Below are positions 27,965 through 35,956 of a DNA stretch of 64,000 nt, in pieces; position 1 is the stretch's first letter; every line of letters starts with the position of its first letter. The DNA is taken from positions 186,001 through 250,000 of the forward strand of contig NZ_QNRR01000006.1 of NCBI RefSeq assembly GCF_003315205.1. The letters are read 5' to 3'. The translations under genes and the position numbers were made by a program. The notes under the pieces are model-generated. The model saw nothing but the letters and a program-made list of their open reading frames with translations. It made no database searches and had not been told where the DNA came from. Source of the DNA: Roseimicrobium gellanilyticum (lineage in GTDB: Bacteria; Verrucomicrobiota; Verrucomicrobiia; Verrucomicrobiales; Verrucomicrobiaceae).

Positions 27965-28735
27965 ATGAAACTCCGCTCCCTGCTTACCCCGGCACTGTCG
28001 CTGCTGGCCGCGTCGGCTTTCGCCGGCTCCCCTGGCAAGGCTCCCGTCCCGGTTCAGGCTCCTGCCGCTGAAGAACCCCTCGGCATCACGGCCTCCATCG
28101 CTTACGACTCACACTACGTGTTCCGTGGCGTGCTGTTCGCTGAGAACCTGGTCTCCACCTCCCTGGACGCCACCATCCCGGTGACCGACGTGATCTCCGT
28201 CAACGCTGGCGCCTGGTTCGGCACCTCCGCTGATGACTCCGGCGTGTTCGGCAACCCTCCTGGTTCCTTCCATGAGCTCGACCTCTATGGCGCCGTGATG
28301 GCTGACCTGGGCGCCGTGAACGTGGGCCTCAAGTACACCCACTACTTCTACTTCGGCGACGTTGAGTCCGGCGTGGAAGACGTGAATGAACTTGGCATCG
28401 TGGCTACCGCAGCCCTCGGTCCTGTGGACGTGAGCGGCGGCGCTTACTACGACTGGACCACCGAAGGCTTCTACTTCGAAGTCGGCGTGTCCCACACCTT
28501 CGCGATCACCGACCGTATCAGCCTCGTCCCCGGAGCCCTCGTCTCCCTCGGCGATGACTACTACGGCGTGAGCAGCTTCAACCACGTGAAAGTGGGCGTT
28601 GCCGCTCCGATCAAGCTGACCAGCACCGCTACCCTCACCCCCTACATCGCTGGCAACCTTCCTCTGGAAGACCTCGATGACGCCGGTGAAGAAGACCGCA
28701 TCTACGGCGGCGTGAGCCTCAGCATCACGTTCTAA
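27965..28735 (+). CDS. TorF-family putative porin
   Basis: The protein has 256 residues with a signal peptide MKLRSLLTPALSLLAASAFA. The mature part has repeated amphipathic strands with aromatic ends (GITASIAYDSHYVFRGVLFAENLVS, HELDLYGAVMADLGAVNVGLKYTHYFYFGD) and a terminal Phe (VSLSITF) as in outer-membrane barrels. The opening phrase SYDSHYVFRG is typical of the TorF/TIGR02001 family. Acidic residues dominate (low pI), in line with an outer-membrane channel. It is flanked by a promoter candidate and a strong terminator and is probably monocistronic and highly expressed. Confidence 0.82.
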   Translation: MKLRSLLTPALSLLAASAFAGSPGKAPVPVQAPAAEEPLGITASIAYDSHYVFRGVLFAENLVSTSLDATIPVTDVISVNAGAWFGTSADDSGVFGNPPGSFHELDLYGAVMADLGAVNVGLKYTHYFYFGDVESGVEDVNELGIVATAALGPVDVSGGAYYDWTTEGFYFEVGVSHTFAITDRISLVPGALVSLGDDYYGVSSFNHVKVGVAAPIKLTSTATLTPYIAGNLPLEDLDDAGEEDRIYGGVSLSITF

Positions 28736-28781
28736 TTCACTTGGAACACCTTCTCTGAGCTCGAAAGAGTTCAAAGTACCC

Positions 28782-28811
28782 AGCCCTCCGGAGCAATCCG
28801 GAGGGCTTTTT
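28782..28811 (+). terminator. Strong intrinsic terminator
   Basis: A perfect AGCCCTCCGG/CCGGAGGGCT 10 bp stem with a six-base loop is followed by four more T. It lies 47 bases after the porin stop. Confidence 0.92.
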
Positions 28812-28816
28812 CATTT

Positions 28817-28866
28817 AGGAGGTTGGGCGTCCCGCCTGCCAATGGACGCTGGGCCTCCGGCCTGAC
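28817..28866. repeat. Paired-hairpin repeat, copy 2
   Basis: The layout matches copy 1 at 7004-7054: GGAGGTTGGGCG-tcc-CGCCTG followed by GGGCC-tcc-GGCCTGAC. Both stems differ from copy 1 in sequence but keep pairing. It sits right behind the porin terminator. Confidence 0.7.
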
Positions 28867-28920
28867 GACAAACGACGAAGAACGCGCGCCGCACCATTGC
28901 CGCCTCCCCAGCAGCCCTCC

Positions 28921-28960
28921 GCATCTCCGCATCTCCGCATCTCCGCTTCTCCGCTTCTCC
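28921..28960. repeat. 8 bp tandem repeat
   Basis: Five head-to-tail copies of GCATCTCC or GCTTCTCC (three of the first, then two of the second), trailing into diverged units to about 28978. The repeat is in the gap between the porin and the convergent TPR gene and encodes nothing. Confidence 0.8.
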
Positions 28961-28983
28961 GAGTCTCTGCCTCTGCGCCCACC

Positions 28984-29631
28984 TCACCACCCCCGCAGCT
29001 TCACATGCACCTGCGACACCTTCCCCATGTAGTGGTCCATTTTGTACTCCGTCGCAGACTTCACCATGTGCGCCTTGGCCTTCTCCTTCTCACCGAGCGC
29101 CTCATAGTACAGCCCGAGATACAGGTGCGCATAGCACAGGTGATTCTTCTTCACCTCCTCACTCCCATCATCGGCAGACGCCGCCTTCAGCACGGCCTCT
29201 TCACTTCCTTTCCCCGCGAAGAGATCATGCACCTCCTTCATCGGCACCCGTGCATCGCCTGAGATGGGAATCAACACCTTCCGTGCCGCCTCCACCCCCT
29301 CGGACTTCGCCACGCAGATGAAATGCCACGCCGCATTCTCCACGTCATTGCTATTCACCGTCTGGTGCAGCTCGAATTGCTTGCGTCCCTCCTTGTAGTC
29401 CTCCGCATAGTACAGAGAAAGCCCCCGCTGCCAGAGCTGCGGTGCTGCGGTAGGCTCCAGTGAAATGACCTTGTCGAACGCCACGACCGACTCCTTGGGT
29501 TTCGCGTCAAAGAATGCCTGCACTCCCTCCCGAAACCACGTATCCGCATTCTTCTCCTGCCCGCGAGCCATCGAACTCAGCAGAAGCAGGGCACAAAAGC
29601 CAAGGACACAGGGGATGAAGGGACGTTTCAT
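28984..29631 (-). CDS. Exported TPR-repeat protein
   Basis: The protein has 215 residues with a signal peptide (MKRPFIPCVLGFCALLLLSSMARG). The mature part contains TPR-like helical pairs: DTWFREGVQAFFDAKPKESVVAFDKVISLEPTAAPQLWQRGLSLYYAEDYKEGRKQFELH, then HLYLGLYYEALGEKEKAKAHMVKSATEYK. Overall it resembles periplasmic TPR adaptors such as the NlpI group. The start at 29631 is the ATG opening the signal peptide. It begins 11 bases after the stop of the large heme-protein gene, so the two are cotranscribed. Confidence 0.78.
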   Translation of the reverse strand: MKRPFIPCVLGFCALLLLSSMARGQEKNADTWFREGVQAFFDAKPKESVVAFDKVISLEPTAAPQLWQRGLSLYYAEDYKEGRKQFELHQTVNSNDVENAAWHFICVAKSEGVEAARKVLIPISGDARVPMKEVHDLFAGKGSEEAVLKAASADDGSEEVKKNHLCYAHLYLGLYYEALGEKEKAKAHMVKSATEYKMDHYMGKVSQVHVKLRGW

Positions 29632-29641
29632 GGGATGCTGA

Positions 29642-32600
29642 TTACTTTTGCCGGATGTAAGACAAAATGTCAGCCACATGCTGCGGCGTCAGCAACATTT
29701 CCAAACCCTCCGGCATCAGGGATTTGGTATTGCCACCCTGCTTGGTGATATCCGCACGCAGAATCGTCTCCAGCCCCCCGGTCGTGCGCACGGTCAGACT
29801 GTTGGGCGTTTCCTCCGTCACGAGTCCAATGACATCACGCCCCTGCTTCGTGGTAATCGTCTGCGTCGTGTAGCGCGCCTCGACCGCGCGGTTCGGATCC
29901 ATGATGGCCTCGATGATCTGCTCCACCGGCTTCGCCGCCACCATGCCCAGGTCCGGTCCGATTTCCACGCCTTCATTCTTCAGCCGATGACACGCGGAGC
30001 AGAGGTTCGTGTACAGCGCATGACCTGTCGTGGGATTGCCCGTGAGTTGCGCCGCACTGCCATACTGCTTCACCACCTTCTCGCGGTCCGGATTGGCATT
30101 GGTGAGTACCATGGGCGCCGGCGCGGCAGCGCGTTTCGGCTCCGCCTTGAGCGCCGTCTGCCAGGTCTTGATGTCGGCGGCCAATTCCTTCTCATGCCTG
30201 GGCACGGCGGTAAGGATCGCCGCGAGCACATCCTTGTTTCCTTCATCTCGCTTGGCCAGCGCCCGCAGCACCCTGGGCACACGCACATCGGAAGACTCCC
30301 CCAGCGAGAGAGCCACCTGCACTCGCACACGGAGGTCCGGGTCTTCTGCGAGCTTGCAGACCTGCGCCAGGATTTCCTCTTCTCCCAAATGAGCTTCGCT
30401 GAGCTTCACCGCATGCACCCGCGTCAGAGGCAGGGACGACTTCAGTGCAAACTCCAGATCTGCGGACTTGAGCTCTCGCAGGGTATGCAGTGTCCAGAGC
30501 GCCCGCACGTTGACCACATCAGGAAATGGAGGCGGCACCTCCGCGGAGCCTTCCACCATGCCTGAGGCAATGGGCGCGGCTTCGGTGGCATTCCGCTCGA
30601 TGAGCAATCGCTGCGCCGTGTCCGCCTTCCAGCCGTTGTTGCTGCCCAGGTTGTAGATCAGGGAGACATTGCTGCCCGGGTCCCAGGCAAGCCGGTCCTC
30701 TCCTTCCCAAGGATAGACAACCCTTTCCTTTTCCAGACTCTCGGGCCGGATGCGATAGATCCTCCCCTTGTCCTCACCTGCACGCAGATCCATGTGCGCC
30801 TGCATCTGCTTGGGAATCCACTCCGGATGCTCCAGCACGAGTCGATACATATCCACCACATAGAGACATCCATCCGGGCCCGTGCGCGCCATGGTTGGGC
30901 GGAACCACGGATCCTCACTGGCGAGGAACTCACTGTCCTTCTCATCTTCGGCGCGATGTCCGGTGAAACTGATGCCGTCCGGCTGCAGCACTTCGCGATG
31001 CACCAGATTGTTTGCCGGCTCGGGTACAAAGATGGAGTTGCGATAACCTTCGCCAAACACCGTGTCACGATAAGGCATGGCATTGCACGCGGAGGTCAGC
31101 GTATTCACAGCATCCGGCCAATTCAGCCTGCGCATCTGCGTGGCAATGGGAAAGACGCGCTTGTTGTCGTCACCTGTGTTCATCACGCGACGCAGGGTCG
31201 GCACAGCGAGCTTGGGGTTCCTTGCCACATAGCGCTCATCCATGAAGTAGTGCCAGCCCATGGAGCTGTTGCTGGAGCCAAACCAGTTCCCGGCATCATC
31301 GCGCCAGCGGCCGCATTGGGTCTTTCCTGGTTGGAGTTGAAACTCCCGCGTGACGGGATTGAACCGGAAGTCGCGTCCACTCAGGTCATGCACAGCGCCG
31401 CCCTTCACCGATTGAATCGTGCCGCCACTGTCCCCATTCGCCCCGTAGAACCAGCCATCCAGTCCCCAGCAGAGGCCGTTTGCCAGGTGCTGTGAGTTCC
31501 CCTTGTTGAATCCGACGTACCACGTCTCCCGCACATCAGCCTTGCCATCACCATTGGTATCCGCAGCAAAGAAGAGCTCGCCACCTGCGAGTGCGAAGAT
31601 GCCATTCTTCCATGGTGCCAGGCCGGTGGGATTCTGCAGTTCATCCAGAAACAACGAGGCCTTGTCGTAGACTCCGTCACGATCGGTGTCCTCAAGGATC
31701 TTGATGCGGCCACCGGGCTTCCCCTGGCCATCCACGCCCAGTGGATAGTCCGCCATCTCCACCACCCACATGCGGCCCTTTTCATCCCAATCGATGAAGA
31801 TGGGATCCTGCACCATCGGCTCCTGAGCCACGAGCTCCGCCACGAAACCCTTTTTGACACGAAGCGCGCGCAGCGATTCCTCTGGACTGCGCGGTGGCGG
31901 CCCCGGCTGCTTGAGAAGCTGCTCATAGGTGATGCGTCGCACCACGCCTGGCAGCCTGTCCGTGTCCTCATTCTGCACCCACATGGATCCGTGCTTGAAC
32001 CACACACCGTTGTTCGTGCCATCGGCCCGCACGATTTGTGGAATCGAGTTGGCATCGCCCGCCTTTCCTTCACGCATGACAAAGGTCCACCCCACACGCC
32101 AATCCACGTTCTTCTTCTCGGTGGGATTGTAGATGTACACACCGTAGCGCTCGGCATTGGAGAAGACGATGTCATCATGGCCATCGCCATTGAGATCCAC
32201 GAAGCGCACCCCGTTGTCGCGCCCCTGCGCGTCCACCACCTTCACACCTTCAGGCAGCGGAGCCTCGGCCATCTTGCGTGGCTGCGGACGATGCTTGCTG
32301 ATGTCCAGCTTCGCCAGCCTGTCCCCCGCCTCCTTCATGCTGAGAAAGCGCACTCTCTTCCCATACTTCGTGTGCGCGTACTGGATGAACTCCACCATCT
32401 GCGACGCCTGGATCCAGCCGTGCGGATGAATGCACAGGTTCATCATGCCCTTCTTGAGCACAATGATATCGAGCGCCGCCTTCCAATCATCCACGGTCGC
32501 ATCGTTGTTCTTCCCCTGGAAATTCTGCGCCAGCCAGTCACTCGGCATGGTGATGGGCAGTTCCCAGCAACGCTCACCAATCACATACGGGTAAGGATAG

Positions 32601-33310
32601 TCCTCGATGTAAGTCCCAAAGTTCTGCATGGACTTCACCACATGCGCCGGCTGGGGGTTGTAATACTTCCAGAAACGTTCGCGCCCCTGGGCATCCATGG
32701 TGAGTTCCTGAGGCACGGATTTGTCCTTGCTGGTCAGGATGCACGCCACCGAGGAATCCAGCGTGAGGAAGTTCCCCACAGATGTCTTCTTGTGGAAGAT
32801 CTCCGCATAGAAGCGCGGGCTCGGGCTGTTCATGGAGTCGCAGCACGGCATGCGATAACACACCGGCTTTCCTCCGGGGATCTGGCTGAGCAAATCTATG
32901 CACCCATCCACCGTCGCCTTCGCCGCGGCGAAGTCCCCTTTCTGCAGCAGCGGACACGGGTGTTTCAAGGTGTGCACCTCCATGCTCACCCCTTCCTTCA
33001 GCCACACCTGAAGCTGCGGATCATCCGGCGGCACTTCACACGTAAAGATGCTGAACGGTGCCCGCCCACCGCTCACCTCCTTCAGCTTTTCCAGGATAGG
33101 GCGAATGAAGGCTTCGTACTTCGCTGTGTCCCGCATGTCATCGATGGAGATTGTGATGGCAGCGTCGACACCCTCTTCACCAATCCACTCAGGGGTGGTC
33201 AGCTTGGGCGAATCACGTTCCGGCCAGAACGGATCCACTTCGTTGCCCTGCACAGGCAGTGGACCTGTCAGAAACACCAGGGCAGACGCGAGGAACAAGA
33301 CACGGAGCAT
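29642..33310 (-). CDS. PVC-type heme-binding dehydrogenase fused to a polysaccharide deacetylase domain
   Basis: The secreted protein has 1222 residues, with a signal peptide (about 1-23). The order of domains is: NodB-like polysaccharide deacetylase (about 45-300) with ISIDDM and the metal pair in EVHTLKHPCP; an FG-GAP-like calcium repeat (VRFVDLNGDGHDDIVFSN, about 350-370); a PVC-type membrane-bound dehydrogenase beta-propeller (starting SPEESLRALRVKKGFVAELVA); a HEAT-like helical part; and a C-terminal cytochrome c domain with one heme motif CSACH. This last part matches the Pirellula/Verrucomicrobium heme domain. Such proteins are thought to oxidise sugars or polymers in the periplasm. 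The start at 33310 opens the signal peptide. Confidence 0.9.
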   Translation of the reverse strand: MLRVLFLASALVFLTGPLPVQGNEVDPFWPERDSPKLTTPEWIGEEGVDAAITISIDDMRDTAKYEAFIRPILEKLKEVSGGRAPFSIFTCEVPPDDPQLQVWLKEGVSMEVHTLKHPCPLLQKGDFAAAKATVDGCIDLLSQIPGGKPVCYRMPCCDSMNSPSPRFYAEIFHKKTSVGNFLTLDSSVACILTSKDKSVPQELTMDAQGRERFWKYYNPQPAHVVKSMQNFGTYIEDYPYPYVIGERCWELPITMPSDWLAQNFQGKNNDATVDDWKAALDIIVLKKGMMNLCIHPHGWIQASQMVEFIQYAHTKYGKRVRFLSMKEAGDRLAKLDISKHRPQPRKMAEAPLPEGVKVVDAQGRDNGVRFVDLNGDGHDDIVFSNAERYGVYIYNPTEKKNVDWRVGWTFVMREGKAGDANSIPQIVRADGTNNGVWFKHGSMWVQNEDTDRLPGVVRRITYEQLLKQPGPPPRSPEESLRALRVKKGFVAELVAQEPMVQDPIFIDWDEKGRMWVVEMADYPLGVDGQGKPGGRIKILEDTDRDGVYDKASLFLDELQNPTGLAPWKNGIFALAGGELFFAADTNGDGKADVRETWYVGFNKGNSQHLANGLCWGLDGWFYGANGDSGGTIQSVKGGAVHDLSGRDFRFNPVTREFQLQPGKTQCGRWRDDAGNWFGSSNSSMGWHYFMDERYVARNPKLAVPTLRRVMNTGDDNKRVFPIATQMRRLNWPDAVNTLTSACNAMPYRDTVFGEGYRNSIFVPEPANNLVHREVLQPDGISFTGHRAEDEKDSEFLASEDPWFRPTMARTGPDGCLYVVDMYRLVLEHPEWIPKQMQAHMDLRAGEDKGRIYRIRPESLEKERVVYPWEGEDRLAWDPGSNVSLIYNLGSNNGWKADTAQRLLIERNATEAAPIASGMVEGSAEVPPPFPDVVNVRALWTLHTLRELKSADLEFALKSSLPLTRVHAVKLSEAHLGEEEILAQVCKLAEDPDLRVRVQVALSLGESSDVRVPRVLRALAKRDEGNKDVLAAILTAVPRHEKELAADIKTWQTALKAEPKRAAAPAPMVLTNANPDREKVVKQYGSAAQLTGNPTTGHALYTNLCSACHRLKNEGVEIGPDLGMVAAKPVEQIIEAIMDPNRAVEARYTTQTITTKQGRDVIGLVTEETPNSLTVRTTGGLETILRADITKQGGNTKSLMPEGLEMLLTPQHVADILSYIRQK

Positions 33311-33410
33311 CTGGACGAAACGCCGCACCCGGCTGGAAAATGTCAGGTCCCTGCATCGACAATCTTCCCTGCTGAAGCTAGGCTTTGCAGCGCAACTCAC
33401 AAAGGTCCTG

Positions 33411-33896
33411 ATGCCAGGTATCAAAGACAGTCTCTCGAAGGCCTGCCGGGTGATTGGCATACTTGCCTTGATGGCGGCTGTTCCCCTCTTGCTCTGGCTC
33501 GGCACACAGGAGGTTCATTGGTCCTTCCCGACCCTTCAGATCAACAGCCCTGCCGCAGGCCGGGAATTGGAACGAGCCGTTTCGTTCCTGGTCGAGAAGG
33601 TGGAGGAGCGTCTGCCAGACTACATTGTCCGCTACGACTCCACTTCGGACAGCTACACCTTCACTCCCAAAAGTGGCGGCACGCCTGAGGCCGTCACCTC
33701 GGCCGAACTCAAACAATACGTGCAGAATGGCAACTTCCGAGAGCGCACCTTTGGGTTCGTGGTGCCCGCCGATCCAAGAGCTGAAGCTCCGAAAAACACC
33801 TACGATCCTGCCTCGCCACTGCGCGCGGCCCTGGGCGTGGGAGGTGCCAAGTTGGAGTTTATCGTGGAGACAACCCAGAAACCGCCGGGCTTCTGA
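33411..33896 (+). CDS. Hypothetical membrane-anchored protein
   Basis: The protein has 161 residues with one N-terminal membrane helix (VIGILALMAAVPLLLWLG). The rest is soluble and outside, with a charged helix RELERAVSFLVEKVEERL and a beta-rich part (YIVRYDSTSDSYTFTP). Unrecognised. It is divergent from the large heme-protein gene, with 100 bp between starts that must hold both promoters. Confidence 0.6.
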   Translation: MPGIKDSLSKACRVIGILALMAAVPLLLWLGTQEVHWSFPTLQINSPAAGRELERAVSFLVEKVEERLPDYIVRYDSTSDSYTFTPKSGGTPEAVTSAELKQYVQNGNFRERTFGFVVPADPRAEAPKNTYDPASPLRAALGVGGAKLEFIVETTQKPPGF

Positions 33897-33909
33897 AAGC
33901 GCCTCGTCC

Positions 33910-34368
33910 TCAAATCGGCCCAAAGACCTTCTCCCGCACGGCCACCACGGCATCCAGCACATCGTTCGCCTCAGCACGGAGCTTGGCGTTGAGGCTGCTG
34001 GTGGCTCGGTTGTAGCGTTTGTACAGGAAGGCCAGACGCGTCCGGACCTCGTCCTTGCTCATCTTCGCAGTGACACCGCAAATCTCCTCAGGCGACGGCC
34101 CCACCGGTTGCGCCGGGGCCTTAGGTTGCAGTGCCTGCGGTTGAGCGGGCGCTGGTGCCGGTGTGGGACTCTCAGGAGCAGCCGGCGCCGATTTCTTTGC
34201 CTCTCCTTCAGTAGGTGCCAGCGGCACGGGTGCGCGGGATGATTTCTCACGTCCCACGCTGGTCACCTTGGAGAGGACACTATCCCCATTGCTGCCATTG
34301 CGCGACTGGGCTGGCTTCTCCGCAGGAGCCTCCTTGGTTTTGAAGATGGTCTTGAGCTTCTCGAACAT
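33910..34368 (-). CDS. Small Pro/Ala-rich protein of the Hsp70 operon
   Basis: The protein has 152 residues. The first 90 are disordered and rich in Pro, Ala, Ser and Lys. The last 60 form a helical domain (SPEEICGVTAKMSKDEVRTRLAFLYKRYNRATSSLNAKLRAEANDVLDAVVAVREKVF). It lies 27 bp after the Hsp70 gene. The helix order (a first charged helix, then RLAFLYKRYNRATS, then a longer helix) recalls a J-domain core, but the HPD tripeptide that activates Hsp70 is absent. A client or regulatory adaptor of the Hsp70 is the best guess. ATG at 34368 fits the start MFEKLKTIFKTK. Confidence 0.6.
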   Translation of the reverse strand: MFEKLKTIFKTKEAPAEKPAQSRNGSNGDSVLSKVTSVGREKSSRAPVPLAPTEGEAKKSAPAAPESPTPAPAPAQPQALQPKAPAQPVGPSPEEICGVTAKMSKDEVRTRLAFLYKRYNRATSSLNAKLRAEANDVLDAVVAVREKVFGPI

Positions 34369-34395
34369 GCTGGGGGAGGGTTTCAAAAGTTCTCG

Positions 34396-35883
34396 CTACT
34401 CAATGCGCAGTTGCCGCAGCATGGAGCCGCGGTTCTCCAGCTCCTCATCCGTGAGGATGCCGGCGCCCTTGTAGGTCACGGCGATTTCCTGGGAGCGACC
34501 GCTTTCTTTGTCTACCACGAGGGCGCGCACACGCTGGTTTTCATCGTAGCTATAGGTCACTGCCACCTCGCATCCCGCAGGACGATTCGGTGGCACTTCG
34601 AGCGTGATCTTGCCAATCACATCCACGAAGCGCGGGTCCTCATCTTCACCTTGCGTGATGTCCACCTCAATGAAACGCTCGTTGGCATCGGAGGTGATGT
34701 AGATCTGCGTGTGCGAGCAGGGGATGGGTGTGTTCTTCGGGATGACGATCGAGTTCTTCACCCCCTCCTCACCCGTGGTTTGATTCACGATGTAAGCCAG
34801 GGTGCCATAGCTGGCATTGCACACTTCGCGCACGCGCGCGGACTTCCTTGCGAAGAGCGCCGCGCCCAGGGCCACGGCTTCATCCACATTGCCGCAAGAC
34901 TTGGGCGCCTTGCCAAAGAAACGTTCCAGCGCGATCTTCACCTTCGGGATGCGGGTGGAACCTCCCACCAGCACGACGTGATCGATGTCCCTGGGCTTCA
35001 GATTCACCCCTGCGAGCGCCTGCTCCACCAGCATGATGGCGCGGGTGAGCAGCTTTGTCACAAGCCTCTCAAACTGATCCCTGGTGAAGTCGATGCGCGC
35101 AATGCCATTCACATCGTTGCCGATGGTGTCATTCACGCGCTGCAGCTTGCTGAGCATCTTCTTCGCATCCTCGGCCGCATTCAGCACACGGCGGCGCTGG
35201 CGTTCATCCGTGAAGAGCTCGGCGCTGGTCTGCTTGCGATACTCATCCGCATAGAGATCCAGAAGCTGTTCGTCAAAGTTTGAACCTCCGAGGTGGCGGG
35301 CGCCTTCACTGGTCATGATGCGGAAGCCGTCGCCATCCACCTCGAGAATCGTCACATCCAGCGTGCCTCCGCCCAGATCAAATACCAGCACCTTGCCACG
35401 CACCCCCTGGCTGTGTGCGTAGTACACCGCGGCGGCGGTTGGTTCATTCACCAGGCGCCGCACCTTCATGCCGGCCATCTCGCTCGCAGCAATGGTGCTC
35501 TTGCGTGCCAGCTCATTGAAGTTCGCCGGCACTGTGATCACCGCCTCCTTGATGTCACCCACAATGCGCGAGCACTCACGCTTGAGCTTGCTCAGAATCA
35601 GCGCGGAGACTTCCGCAGGCGTCCACTTCTTCCCGTCGATCTCCACGAAATAATCCGGGTCATCCATGTGCCGCTTGATCTGGTAGATCGTACGGTTGGG
35701 ATCCCCGCCATCGCGAGCGGAACTGCCCACCAGCTTCACCTCCTCATGCGCATCAAAGTAGACGACTGAGGGCGTTAGCCGTTCTCCGTCTGCATTGGGG
35801 ACGATTTCAGGATGTCCATCCGGCTTGAGATAAGCCAGACCAGACAATGTGGTGCCGAGGTCGATGCCGACAAATTCCGCCAT
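34396..35883 (-). CDS. Lidless Hsp70 (DnaK-like) chaperone
   Basis: The protein has 495 residues against about 640 for DnaK. The ATPase domain is complete: GIDLGTTLSGLAYL (phosphate 1), VITVPANFNELARKSTIAASEMAG, NEPTAAAVYYA, FDLGGGTLDVTILEVDGDGF, VVLVGGSTRIPKVKIALERFFG. The linker and beta-sandwich substrate domain follow (about 385-480, IPKNTPIPCSHTQIYITSDANERFIEVDITQGED). The helical lid that would close over the peptide is missing; only a short charged end (ILTDEELENRGSMLRQLRIE) remains. It should bind clients weakly and release quickly unless a partner substitutes for the lid. It is second in an operon behind a GrpE-containing giant. Confidence 0.92.
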   Translation of the reverse strand: MAEFVGIDLGTTLSGLAYLKPDGHPEIVPNADGERLTPSVVYFDAHEEVKLVGSSARDGGDPNRTIYQIKRHMDDPDYFVEIDGKKWTPAEVSALILSKLKRECSRIVGDIKEAVITVPANFNELARKSTIAASEMAGMKVRRLVNEPTAAAVYYAHSQGVRGKVLVFDLGGGTLDVTILEVDGDGFRIMTSEGARHLGGSNFDEQLLDLYADEYRKQTSAELFTDERQRRRVLNAAEDAKKMLSKLQRVNDTIGNDVNGIARIDFTRDQFERLVTKLLTRAIMLVEQALAGVNLKPRDIDHVVLVGGSTRIPKVKIALERFFGKAPKSCGNVDEAVALGAALFARKSARVREVCNASYGTLAYIVNQTTGEEGVKNSIVIPKNTPIPCSHTQIYITSDANERFIEVDITQGEDEDPRFVDVIGKITLEVPPNRPAGCEVAVTYSYDENQRVRALVVDKESGRSQEIAVTYKGAGILTDEELENRGSMLRQLRIE

Positions 35884-35956
35884 GATTCGAGGGTTGAACT
35901 GAAGATCCTTAGCAGGATTCGCAGATCAAGACAAGCAACCGAAGCGGTATGAGCCA

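Noticed and set aside
28921-28978. CRISPR-like array
   Set aside because: Units are 8 bp head-to-tail without spacers, and no cas gene is near.
31991-33688. A 565-codon open frame antisense to the heme dehydrogenase
   Set aside because: It is an opposite-strand shadow of a real gene with clear domains; the translated product is His/Arg-rich and has no motif.
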